Source of the DNA: Pachypanchax playfairii
Lineage: Eukaryota; Chordata; Actinopteri; Cyprinodontiformes; Aplocheilidae
Assembly (NCBI GenBank): GCA_006937955.1
Contig: SSNP01000037.1
Coordinates: 3,643,496 to 3,707,495, forward strand
Reading direction: 5' to 3'
Length of the DNA stretch: 64,000 nucleotides
Shown: positions 1 to 12,000 of the stretch, piece by piece
Layout: the number at the start of each line of letters is the position of its first letter
Position numbering within the stretch: position 1 is the first letter of the stretch
The notes under the pieces: model-generated
Database searches by the model: none
What the model was told of the DNA's origin: nothing
Seen by the model: only the letters and a program-made list of their open reading frames with translations
Program-made: the position numbers and the translations under genes

Positions 1-356
1 GCTCGCTGCTAGCTTCATGCTCGCTCCCTGCTCGCCCGCTGCTCGCTCCCTGCTTGCTCGCTGCTAGCTTCATGCTCGCTCCCTGCTCGCCCGCTGCTCG
101 CTCCCTGCTCGCCCGCTGCTAGATTCCTGCTCGCTCGCTGCTAGCTTCATGCTCGCTCCCTGGTCGCCCGCTGCTCGCCCCCTGCCCGCCCCCTGGTCAC
201 TCCCTGGTCGCCCGCTGCTCGCCCCCTGCTCGCTCCCTGGTAGCCTGCTGCTCGCCCCCTGCTCGCTCCCTGGTAGCCTGCTGCTCGCCCCCTGCTCGCT
301 CCCTGGTAGCCTGCTGCTCGCCCCCTGCTCGCTCCCTGGTAGCCTGCTACTGAACA
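1..356. repeat. GC-rich minisatellite, ~33-bp unit
   Basis: Tandem variants of short pyrimidine-rich blocks (CTGCTCGCTCCCTG-like). They resolve at about 225-350 into a clean 33-bp unit repeated about four times. The stop-free frames on both strands (70-95 codons) only reflect a unit length divisible by three. It lies in what I infer to be intron 2 of the caskin2 gene. Confidence 0.9.
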
Positions 357-454
357 TCTGACTCTGTCATTAACAGGTTAAACCAACAGTGATGAAATGT
401 CGTGGGTGAGATGAAGAAACCTGTTAGACTTTAGTGTGTCCAAATATAAACAAC

Positions 455-900
455 AACGTAACATACAGTTTAAGATCCTGGTTTTTGAGTTCAAGTCCCT
501 CAATAATTTAGCGCCTGCTTATTTATCTGAGCTCATTCACCTCTATGTTCCCACACGATCCCTCCGATCAGCATCTTCTGCACGTCCCCAGCTCCTGCTG
601 TAAGTCCCACAGGGAGCGGGCTTTTTCTGTCTGTGCACCAAAGCTCTAGAATCACCTGTCCCTCCAGATTAGATTTTCCCCATCTCTTTCCCTTTTTAAG
701 TCTCACTTAAAAACTCATTTCTACACGTTGGCCTTCAATTCAGTATAATCTTTTTTTTTCTCTTCCCATCCAAATTGCTTTATTTAATTGCATTTTTTTC
801 TATTTTTGTCTGTTTTTATATGTTTTGTTCAGCACTTTGGTCGGCTCTCATGCCGTTTTTTAAATGTGCTATATAAATAAACATGATGATGATGATGATC
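455..900 (+). mobile_element. L2/Rex1-like LINE 3' end with ATG-repeat tail
   Basis: The plus strand translates, with breaks, into the C-terminal end of an L2/Rex1-type reverse transcriptase ORF: a KILVFEFKSLNNLAPAYL-like segment, then an LRSA-like segment and a 'GAGFF' remnant near 620. The copy then runs through a T-rich 3' region and ends at GCTATATAAATAAACATG followed by ATG repeats at 882-900, the usual microsatellite tail of this LINE class. It is truncated at the 5' side and inactive. Confidence 0.7.
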
Positions 901-1012
901 AACCAATCAGACACAGAGTTAATAAGTCGTTTATTCAGTGGGATTTTCTTTTATTTATTATTTGTTTGCACTAGAGAGACAAAATCTGATGGAAGTAACA
1001 TCCTTGTATTTC

Positions 1013-1116
1013 TCATACACACACACACACACACACACACACGCGCACACATGCAGAAAGGGAATAAAACTACAAGTGGTCTGAAAATAGAGCAGCACAC
1101 AGGATGAACATCCAGA

Positions 1117-1159
<43 letters not shown>

Positions 1160-1160
1160 A
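1013..1160. repeat. CA and TG microsatellites
   Basis: A (CA)n run lies at about 1,016-1,046 and a (TG)n run at about 1,119-1,158. The second directly abuts the dispersed TG-flanked repeat that follows. Confidence 0.95.
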
Positions 1161-1462
1161 TTTGTATTTCTGACCTCCTGGGGACCCGTTTCCTGACTTT
1201 TACTATCTTTCTGGGGTCCGAGGGTTCTTGTGGGGACCGAAGCCTGGTCCCCATGAGGGGGACTCCCCTTTTTAGGGTTAGGGGTTAGGTTTATAGGTAT
1301 GGTGTGAATAGAGTTTTAGTTAGTCTTAGGGTTAGTTATAGATCAGTAATGGTTAAGGTTAGGAAAAGGGTTTGGGTTAGGTATAAATCTAGTTACTAAA
1401 ATCAATGGAAGTCAATGGACGGTCCCCATAAGGATACCAAAACACACTTATGTGTGTGTGTG
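1157..1462 (+). repeat. TG-bracketed dispersed repeat with telomere-like core (copy 1)
   Basis: About 305 bp, nearly identical to 41,615-41,900. Both copies are bracketed by TG microsatellite. The core holds several degenerate TTAGGG/GGTTAG words. GGGGACC-type blocks near the start and GGTCCCC near the end are mutually complementary. There is no coding potential. This copy carries about 17 bp (GGTCCCCATGAGGGGGA) missing from copy 2. It belongs to a family common in teleost genomes and its mechanism of spread is not evident here. Confidence 0.75.
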
Positions 1463-1469
1463 TGTTGGG

Positions 1470-2215
1470 GGGGGGGGTTAGAGCTCCTTTTATTCCTCCA
1501 GTGTAACGCAGGCGATTCATGTGCAGCCGCAGTAACAGGAAGCGCCGAAGGCAACAAGCAGTAATGGATGGATGGCGAGAGGAGTTTCAGAGAGCGGGAG
1601 GAAAACCAAAGACCTGGTCTGGGTTTCAGGCCAGACCGGTTGTAGGTGGGGGAGGTTGTTATTCTGAAGGCTGGAGTGGAAGAACAAACAAACAGCTTGA
1701 GAGGAGCTGAACTCCAGGGAATCTTTTATTATTAAACCCTCAACATGGAAGAATTCCATCAGAACATCATCATCAACGCTGAAAGCAGCAACTTTAAACA
1801 TGCCTTTGTTTTACTGACACACTGTTAAAGATCAAAGGTTAAGCTCAGAATGATTTTAGTCTAGGATGGTTTTAGGAAATCACATGATGAAGATTTATTT
1901 TTAAAAATCAGCTGAACATTCATTTTTCCAGGAGGAGGATGAGAAAACTGATGACATCTTCATGCATTCCACCTTAAATGTGCAACTCATGTGTAGTTCT
2001 TCTCATAAATACCAGTTCTCCTATCGGACCGGTCCGGGTCAAACCCCCCCCAGAAAAACAGCAAAACTTTATATGTCAAATCTCACATTTCAACAAACTT
2101 GTACTTGCGTTGTTTCGTCTTCAGCTCCACAGAGTTCAGGTTTCCAAATTATCTCTAAAAAACAAGGAAGATCCTTTTAATCGAAAAGCAACCGTCATGT
2201 CTGAATGATGACTCG
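1470..2215. other. No gene seen (intronic)
   Basis: Ordinary AT-moderate sequence with no recognisable exon, RNA gene or repeat. The small open frames at 1,517-1,801 and 1,962-2,208 match nothing I know. It lies within the inferred caskin2 intron 2. Confidence 0.5.
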
Positions 2216-2218
2216 TCA

Positions 2219-3118
2219 TCACTGAGACCAGATCAGGAGGTTTATACAGGACCGGATCAGGAGGTCTAGACAGGACCGGATCAGGAGAACCGGATCAGGA
2301 GGTCTAAACAGGACCAGATCAGGAGGTCTAGACAGGACCGGATCAGGAGGTCTAGACAAGACCGGATCAGGAGGTCTAGACAGGACCGGATCAGGAGAAC
2401 CGGATCAGGAGGTCTAAACAGGACCGGATCAAGAGGTCTAGACAGGACCGGATCAGGAGAACCGGATCAGAAGGTCTAGACAGGACCGGATCAGGAGGTC
2501 TAAACAGGACCGGATCAGGAGGTCTAAACAGGACTGGATCAGGAGGTCTAAACAGGACCTGATCAAGAGGTCTAGACAGGACCGGATCAGGAGAACCGGA
2601 TCAGGAGGTCTAAACAGGACCGGATCAGGAGGTCTAGACAGGACCGGATCAGGAGAACCGGATCAGGAAGTCTAAACAGGACCGGATCAGAAGGTCTAGA
2701 CAGGACCGGATCAGGAGGTCTAGACAGGACCGGATCAGGAGGTCTAGACAGGACCGGATCAGGAGAACCGGATCAGGAGGTCTAAACAGGACCAGATCAG
2801 GAGGTCTAGACAGGACCGGATCAGGAGAACCGGATCAGGAAGTCTAAACAGGACCGGATCAGGAGGTCTAAACAGGACCGGATCAGAAGGTCTAGACAGG
2901 ACCGGATCAGGAGGTCTAAACAGGACTGGATCAGGAGGTCTAAACAGGACCTGATCAAGAGGTCTAGACAGGACCGGATCAGGAGAACCGGATCAGGAGG
3001 TCTAAACAGGACCGGATCAGGAGAACCGGATCAGGAAGTCTAAACAGGACCGGATCAGAAGGTCTAGACAGGACCGGATCAGGAGGTCTAAACAGGACTG
3101 GATCAGGAGGTCTAGACA
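2219..3118 (+). repeat. 24-bp minisatellite (GGACCGGATCAGGAGGTCTA type)
   Basis: About 0.9 kb of a 24-bp unit, with short interspersed 15-bp partial units (GAGAACCGGATCAG). Variants alternate GTCTAGAC and GTCTAAAC. The same unit recurs in reverse orientation at 16,228-16,345. No coding capacity is implied. Confidence 0.95.
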
Positions 3119-4769
3119 GTACTTTAATTCCAGCTCGGTTCTCCATAGAGACGGTCTGAAGATGGAGTCAGCAGGCTGCAGGAGGCATCAGAGACTCAAA
3201 CACTCATTTGTCCCACGAGGACGGCGAGACGAGGCCTCCTTTAATCCTCCGGAAACGTTTGTTTCACACACAGGCCCGTCAGAAAAGACACATAACCTCA
3301 GTGATGAATGGTCGACCTGCACAAACATCAACACGCCCTTATAACTTGGATTTCTGTTGAAAACTTTCAGGTCCCTGCAGGTCCTCAGGTAGACCTGGGG
3401 GGGCGGAGCATCACTGAAGGTGTAACAGATCGGACGCATCGAGGCTGAAACTCCTGCTAAAAGAGAAGGTTGTTTGGTTTTCATGTCATGGATTTCATTA
3501 AACATCTCAAGGTGTGTTCTCCTCGTTCGGATGTTAAAGAACGCTCCAATCAGGTTAATGATCAAACTCATTCTCCTTCCAGCTGCACCCTTCAGTAGTG
3601 TCCATAGCATGTCCTCTGTCTCCATCTGTCCTCTGCATCTTCTTCTCTCACACCAACCAACCTCATGTCCTCCTTCACTACATCTATATGTCTCCTCTTT
3701 GGTCTTCCTCTAGACCTCCTGCCTGGTAGTTCCCACCTCAGCATCCTTTCCCCAATAAACCCACTGTCCCTCCTCTGGACATGTCCAAACCATCTCAGTC
3801 ACTAATGAATGGAAACCTCACAGAGCTCAGCATCCTTCAGAGACCCGTCACTGCAGACCATCATGTTCATAAGAGACACTATCAACACATCATATCAGAG
3901 TCAGGGGACACTCTGAAACCTCCTTGTTCTTACGTCCGTCCTGATGGTTGTCCCAGATGTCAACAACATCTGTGCTGCAGACCGAGACCCTCATCCGTCA
4001 GCGTCCCATCCCCCGTCCTCCTGACCTCTGACCCCAGTAGGTTCAACAAGGGACCAGACACTTGACGGAGACTGGGGACTGAGGACAGTTCTGTTTTATA
4101 GCCTCTTCGGCTGTTTTGTTCCCACAACAGAGTCGACGTGAAGCTGAAAGGCTCCACTGCTGTTTTATGGACTCTCACATGTTTTCAGGTTCTGTGTCTC
4201 AAATAAAAACAACCTAAAAGAACTTCACGATCGAGATCCTTCAAAACAACCCAAATCCATCTAAAGACACAAATCTGACACAGAGACAGAAACTGAGTTT
4301 AAATCTGAAACAGAATCAGCAGAAAGACGATCGAGATGGAGGACACTCGTCCAAGAAAACTCCAACTAAAACCTGAGACACAGGAAGGACACATTCAGTC
4401 TGTCCAACAAGGACATCAGGAGTGAAACTAAAAGAAATAAATGAGAAGCTTTCCATTTCATTCTTTACATTTTCATCATATTCACATTTCTGTTTATTCA
4501 AACTCGTGTTTAATATGTCCTAATGTCTTAGAAAGGACGGGACTTTACCATGTTGGTGATTGAGAAACTAAATATTTATATAACATAAAAACAAAAATAT
4601 TATAAGAGTTACAGACAAACTGAAGCAAACTGCGGAAGTTACAGAAACAGAATTCACATTTATAAATAGTTTTAAATTCTATTTAAAAAAGACCAAATAA
4701 AGTTAAAAATGCCAAAAGATTTAAAATCCACCAGAAACAAGGATGAGCAGGATTTAGAGGATCACTCAC
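3119..4769. other. Intronic stretch with LINE-like debris
   Basis: No exon can be supported. About 3,590-3,970 resembles, on the minus strand, the 3' part of a degenerate fish non-LTR retrotransposon (CTCCTCTGGACATGTCCAAA-type words near 3,770 are typical of such copies). The remainder, including 4,180-4,769, shows no gene, RNA or strong repeat. Confidence 0.4.
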
Positions 4770-7700
4770 CCATCAGAGTCCTGGAAGTTCACATTCAGCC
4801 TCTTCGTCGAGCCGAGCAGTTCTGAAACAACAAACCCAGAACATCAGAGTCCGATAGTCACATGACCTCTGATTCAATCATCCTGATTCACTTTAATCAC
4901 AGTGTCCCATGAAGCATGTCTCTCACAGCTGCAAAGCCTCATGGGAGTTGGAGTTTATCTTTAGTTATTGCTGCAGGTCAGCAGGACGATCAGATGATCC
5001 AGGAAAAAAAAACATTCTACAGGATTTATTGATTTAAATTGATTTTTTAGTTTTGGTTGGATGAAACAAGAAATGAAGAGTTTCATGAGTTATAAACTAA
5101 AGCTTGAGATCGAAAATTGAATGCATGAGGTTGATCAGTGTTTAACGTTTCAATAAAACATTCAGAGAATCAGTAGCTGGCAATCAGCTGTTAAAGACCT
5201 CCAGCTGATCCAAAATACTGCTGCCAGAGTTCTGATGAGCGTATGAAGGAGAGATCATATTTCTCCTGTTTTAGCATCACTTCATTGGCTCCCTGTAAAA
5301 TCTAGAATAAAGTTTAAAATCTCACATATAAAGATCTAAACTACCAGCATCCATCTTATTGTTCTATATGTTCCTAACAGAACACTCTCAGACTGCAGGT
5401 CTTATTCTGGTTCCTTCTGGTTCTAAAAGTAGAACAGGAGGAAGAGCTTTCAGTTATCAGGCTCCTCTCCTGTGGAACCAGCTTCCACTTTTTATCCATC
5501 AGACAGAAACTCTGTTAGCTTAGGTTCTCCTGGTCCATCCCTTTAGTTATGCTGCTATAGTCTCAGACAGCTGGAGGTTCTCCTGGTCCATCCCTTTAGT
5601 TATGCTGCTATAGTCTCAGACAGCTGGAGGTTCTCCTGGTCCATTCCTTTAGTTATGCTGCTATAGTCTCAGACTGCTGGAGGTTCTCCTGATCCATCCC
5701 TTTAGTTATGCTGCTATAGTCTCAGACTGCTGGAGGTTCTCCTGGTCCATCCCTTTAGTTATGTTGCTATAGTCTCAGACTGCTGGAGGTTCTCCTGGTC
5801 CATCCCTTTAGTTACGCTGCTATAGTCTCAGACTGCTGGAGGTTCTCCTGGTCCATCCCTTTAGTTATGCTGCTATAGTCTCAGACCTGCTGGAGGTTCT
5901 CCTGGTCCATCCCTTTAGTTATGCTGCTATAGTCTCAGACTGCTGGAGGTTCTCCTGGTCCATCCCTTTAGTTATGCTGCTATAGTCTCAGACTGCTGGA
6001 GGTTCTCCTGATCCATCCCTTTAGTTATGCTGCTATAGTCTCAGACTGCTGGAGGTTCCCCTGATTCATCCCTTTAGTTATGCTGCTATAGTCTCAGACT
6101 GCTGGAGGTTCTCCAGGTCCATCCCTTTAGTTACGCTGCTATAGTCTCAGACTGCTGGAGGTTCTCCTGGTCCATCCCTTTAGTTATGCTGCTATAGTCT
6201 CAGACCTGCTGGAGGTTCTCCTGATCCATCCCTTTAGTTATGTTGCTATAGTCTCAGACCTGCTGGAGGTTCTCCCAATCCATCCCTTTAGTTATGCTGC
6301 TATAGTCTCACACTGCTGGAGACGCTCCTGATTCATCCCTTTCGTTATGCTGCTATAGTCTCAGACTGCTGGAGGTTCTCCTGATTCATCCCTTTAGTTA
6401 TGCTGCTATAGTCTCAGACTGCTGGAGGTTCTCCTGATTCATCCCTTTAGTTATGCTGCTATAGTCTCAGACTGCTGGAGGTTCTCCAAGTCCATCCCTT
6501 TAGTTAAGCTGCTATAGTCTCAGACTGCTGGAGGTTCTCCTGTTTCATCCCTTTAGATATGCTGCTATAGTCTCAGACTGCTGGAGGACATACTGTCTAC
6601 ATGTCTTCACTTTGCTGTCTTTACTCTCAGACCCCAGTGGGTCCAGGCAGAACTCCTCCTGGTTCTGATGGAGGTTTCTCTCAGACCCTAAACAAAACGC
6701 AGGTTTGAATCTTTTATCTTCCACTTGTTAAACATTATTTTGAGCCTTTGATTAATCAAAGACTGAAGATGAAAATTAGTCTTCTAATAAAATCTGACAC
6801 TTTAACATGATCAACTGATTTCTTATAATTATTAATACAGAACACATTTAACAGATGAATGATGTGTTCTGGTCTCTGTCTCAGATCCAGCTGATCTTTA
6901 AATAAAACACTGAGTGACTTCATAATAAAATAAATTAAAACTTAATTATAAAGAATTTCTGAAGCTTCAGAATGAAATAAATCCAGTTTCACATGAAAGT
7001 CTGTGACTCGAACATGACGACGAAACATCAGATAATCAAATCATTACTCAGCAGATTTGATCAGAATCTGGTGAAAATAGTTGTTTTTCCTTTTCAGACA
7101 AATGAAACATGATGTTCCAGATGTTCTTTCTGTTTCCACATACATGAAGGATTTCATGCTGAAGTAAGAAACTGTTCGGTTCTGTTTGGGTTCCTGAAAC
7201 AGGATCGGATCGTTTTATGTTCGGTTTTTGTTTCTGACATCAGTTCAGAGTTAACAGCTGACTTGATGTTCCAGGACTTCCAGCAGGTCTGAGATCAGCC
7301 AGAAGATCCTCCTGGAGACCTGCAGACAGGAACAGGATTGGTCCCTGAAGGTGTGTGTGGTTAGAAAAGCCCCTCCCCCATCTGACAGTCAGCGTTTGAA
7401 GTGATCTCAGCGGGTTTCTCCGGGAATGCGGCGCTGCTTTGATACTGACCTGGATTTTAGGATTCAGGGGAATAAATCAGCAGAAAAATAAAGAGACGAG
7501 CAGAGAGGAGACGAGAAGGAAGAACGCTGCAGACACCATCACAAACTCCCAGCTGGAGTCTCAGAAAAGGTTCTGATTGTCTAAAACCCTGCAGCCAAGG
7601 TTCTGCCCGAACCCAGCAGAACTTCTCAACCTTCATTCAACTGGCTACCTCCTCCTTCAGATCTCCTCATGTTTCTGTTCTTCAGAGCTTCTAGAACCTT

Positions 7701-9003
7701 CTCTGCAGAGGGTCACATGTCACCACCCGCTCCATCAGAACATCCAGACTACCTCAGCCCTGCCCCCACTGGACTCTCGGTACCAGTCTGTGAAACGTCT
7801 CTGAGACTGATAACCAGCTCTGGAGACATTTGTCTCAATTCATTTAAAGAGTCCATTTCATACAAATTTCAGGAATTTGTGGTTATTTCTTAAGTATTAA
7901 CCAGTAATATGAAACATTTTATATCTAAAAACACTGATTAACAGACCTTTCAATCTGTCTGCATTAAAATTCAGGTGGTTTCGTCAGGCCTCGAGCAGCA
8001 GCTCGTTCATATTCATTATGCTAATTTGCTGGACTCTGATTGGCTAAAAAACTAGCCTATGAGAGCAAAGTATACTGTTTCCTGCCCCGCAGCGCATGGC
8101 AACAGGACACAGAGTATCTTCCTGTTTGCTACGTCTTATGCTAACAGCTTTTAGCCAGCAGCATGCTAGGCGTTATGCTAACAGCTTTTAGCTAGCAGCA
8201 TGCTAGGTGTGGTTTCAACTGCAGGAGCTGATGAATACTAACGAACAAAGGAGTTGTGATGAAACAGATACAGACCGTTAGAACTCGGGAGAACTCGGGT
8301 TTTATCACCACCTGCGTAGTTTGAGAGATTAAAACTGAAAGAGAAGTTGTTGACCTATTTTCACCCACTATGAAGGTAAGAACACCTGTGGAGCTAAAAT
8401 ATTCAACAGAAACCTCAGAAACACTGTTTTTAATGGAAGGAACTCTTTAAAGACCGTTTATGAAAACGAGCAGAATGTGACTGATCAGAACCTGGACCCG
8501 TCTGCTGATTCAAAACAAACTGAATCGGTTCTTTTACAGAATCGAGAGACGAGCTGAGACGTTTTGGTTCAGACAGCTCACACATAAAGTCCGAGAGGAA
8601 ACCTGGAGACGATGTCCGTCTCTGTCTGAGACGGATCAAATGAGGACAGTCAATCCGGGAGGCAAAGCCTCAGCCTGTCTGGGTTCTGCACTGGCAGGCT
8701 GTGGGTTCTGTGCTCAGGTGGTTCTGAAGTTCTGGATGAAGGTTGCTGATATGACATCACGCATCAGATGAAGATGATAGAGCAGCATTGACACTGAGGT
8801 CCAACGTTTAAAGAAACCAGAGACGAATCAGTGTCCTTCATCTCCTCAGAGCCGCTGATCTGTGGTCAAACAGAACCAGCCTGAAACCAGAACCTTCTGC
8901 AGAACTTTTTCTCAAAGCTATTCTTGATTCTGCCTCATTCAGCTAAACATTTAACCTGCTGCAAGTCTGCTGCTACAAGAATGCTCACAGAGGAGAAGCT
9001 GCT

Positions 9004-9037
<34 letters not shown>

Positions 9038-12000
9038 GGGGGGGGGGGGTCATTTTACGGTCTCGTTTGGGCCGGGTCAGAATCTGTAGTAAAAACATCC
9101 ACAGACTAAAGTTAGATGTCTGTGATTACAGGCTTGCAGGAAACGCCTCGCTCAGCTTTTTGTTTCTCAGCTGCTTTAAAAACAAAGCAGCCATCAGATG
9201 AACGTCTCTCACTGCGGTGCAGCGAGGAACCCGAGGAGACGCTCTGCTTTCAATCTGGGTTTCTGTCCAGAGTTCTGGACGTCCTCCAAATGCACCACAG
9301 CAGGCCGCAGTCACAAAGTTTCCCTGAAACTCTGCAGCTGTTTCGCTGAAGTTTACACAGCAGATTACAGCTCACAGTCCGAAGGTAAACCAGCTTCCCT
9401 GAAGCCACGCTGAAGGTCACATGACACGGCGAGGTGTCCACGCAGCACCCTGAAGCCACGCTGAAGGTCACATGACACGGCGAGGTGTCCACGCAGCACC
9501 CTGAAGCCACGCTGAAGGTCACATGACACGGCGAGGTGTCCACGCAGCCCTCTGAAGCCACGCTGAAGGTCACATGACACAGTGAAACCCTCGGTGAAAC
9601 TGGATTCTCGATCAGTGTGTTTTTGTCCTTCTTTCTTCTCAGAACGTTTGTATCCACACAGAAAGAAATGCTTCTTCCTGTGAAAACAAAGTGCTCACGG
9701 ACCTGCACAGAACCCGGCAACCCCGGAACAGAACCCGGCAACACCGGAACAACACCGGAACAGAACACGGAAACACCGGAACAACACCGGAACAGAACAC
9801 GGAAACACCGGAACAGAACACGACAACACCGGAACAGAACCCGGCAACACCGGAACAGAACCCGGCAACACCGGAACAGAACCCGGCAACACCGGAACAA
9901 CACCGGAACAGAACACGACAACACCGGAACAGAACCCGGCAACACCGGAACAGAACCCGGCAACACCGGAACAACACCGGAACAGAACACGGCACAGAAC
10001 CCGGCAACACCGGAACAGAACACGGCAACACCGGAACAGAAAACCAAACACAGACCTTTAGGAGTCCGAGTGACGGTCAGTGGCAGAATCAGAGTCAGAT
10101 CTTTCCAGAACTCACAGTGACGATATGAGAGACTGAACAAAGACACCGACAGCGTTTTACTAGAACCAACTTGATTAAGAAAGACTTTTAAAGACTTTTT
10201 AATGACCCTCTTTTGACCACTAACTCTGGTAACTCTGTGGTTTTACTGCTTTTGCTGCCTTTGATACTGTGGATCAGAACATCTTGTCATCACAACTCGA
10301 GCAGTTTGTTGGGTTCAAGGTCCCAGTTTGATCCTGGTTTTGTTCATTTCATACAAATTTCAGGACTTTGTGGTTATTTCTTAAGTATTAACCAGTAATA
10401 TGAAACATTTTATATCTAAAAAACATCAAGAAACACTGATTAACAGACCTTTCAATCTGTCTGCGTTAAAATTCAGGTGGTTCCGGCTCCTTCCGTCAGG
10501 CCTCGAGCTGCAGCTCGTTTATATTCATTGTTTGAATTAGCTGGACTCTGATTGGCTAACAAACTAGCCTATGAGAGCGAGGTACAGTGGGGCAAAAAAG
10601 TATTTAGTCAGCCACCAATTGTGTAAGTTCTCCCACTTAAAAAGATCAGAGAGGCCTGTAATTTTCATCATAGGTATACCTCAACTATGAGAGACAAAAT
10701 GAGGAAAAAAAATCCAGAAAATCACATTGTCTGATTTTTAAAGAATTTATTTGCAAATTATGGTGGAAAATAAGTATTTGGTCACCTACAAACAAGTAAG
10801 ATTTCTGGCTTTCACAGACCTGTAACTTCTTTAAGAGGCTCCTCGGTCCTCCACTCGTTACCTGTATTAATGGCACCTATGTGAACTCGTTATCAGTATA
10901 AAAGACACCTGTCCACAACCTCAAACAGTCACGCTCCAAACTCCACTATGGCCAAGACCAAAGAGCTGTCAAAGGACACCAGAAACAAAATTGTAGACCT
11001 TCACCAGGCTGGGAAGACTGAATCTGCAATAGGTAAGCAGCTTGGTGTGAAGAAATCAACTGTGGGAGCAATTATTAGAAAATGGAAGACATACAAGACC
11101 ACTGATAATCTCCCTCGATCTGGGGCTCCACGCAAGATCTCACCCCGTGGGGTCAAAATGATCACAAGAACGGTGAGCAAAAATCCCAGAACCACACGGA
11201 GGGACCTAGTGAATGACCTGCAGAGAGCTGGGACCAAAGTAACAAAGGCTACCATCAGTAACACACTACGCCGCCAGGGACTCAAATCCTGCAGTGCCAG
11301 ATGTGTCCCCCTGCTGAAGCCAGGACACGTCCAGGCCCGTCTGCGGTTTGCTAGAGAGCATTTGGATGATCCAGAAGAGGATTGGGAGAACATCATATGG
11401 TCAGATGAAACCAAAATAGAACTTTTTGGTAGAAACTCAACTTGTCGTGTTTGGAGGGGAAAGAATGCTGAGTTGGATCCAAAGAACACCATACCTACTG
11501 TAAAGCATGGGGGTGGAAACATCATGCTTTGGGGCTGTTTTTCTGCAAGGGGACCAGGACGACTGATCCGTGTAAAGGAAAGAATGAATGGGGCCATGTA
11601 TCGTAAGATTTTGAGTGAAAACCTCCTTCCATCAGCAAGGGCATTGAAAATGAGACGTGGCTGGGTCTTTCAGCATGACAATGATCCCAAACACACCGCC
11701 CGGGCAACGAAGGAGTGGCTTCGTAAGAAGCATTTCAAGGTCCTGGAGTGGCCTAGCCAGTCTCCAGATCTCAACCCCATAGAAAATCTCTGGAGGGAGT
11801 TGAAAGTCCGTGTTGCCCAGCGTCAGCCCCAAAACATCACTGCTCTAGAGGAGATCTGCATGGAGGAATGGGCCAAAATACCAGCAACAGTGTGTGAAAA
11901 CCTTGTGAAGACTTACAGAAAACGTTTGACCTCTGTCATTGCCAACAAAGGCTATATAACAAAGTATTGAGATTAACTTTTGTTATTGACCAAATACTTA

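Noticed and set aside
1270..1385. TTAGGG-like words suggesting an interstitial telomere
   Set aside because: Irregular words, not tandem hexamers, and the identical pattern at 41,715-41,830 shows it is a dispersed repeat.
9250..10146. 298-codon Cys/Phe/Val-rich minus-strand frame (and its twin at 12,037-12,945)
   Set aside because: Covers the 50-bp and 21-bp minisatellites; no homology and repeat-driven composition.
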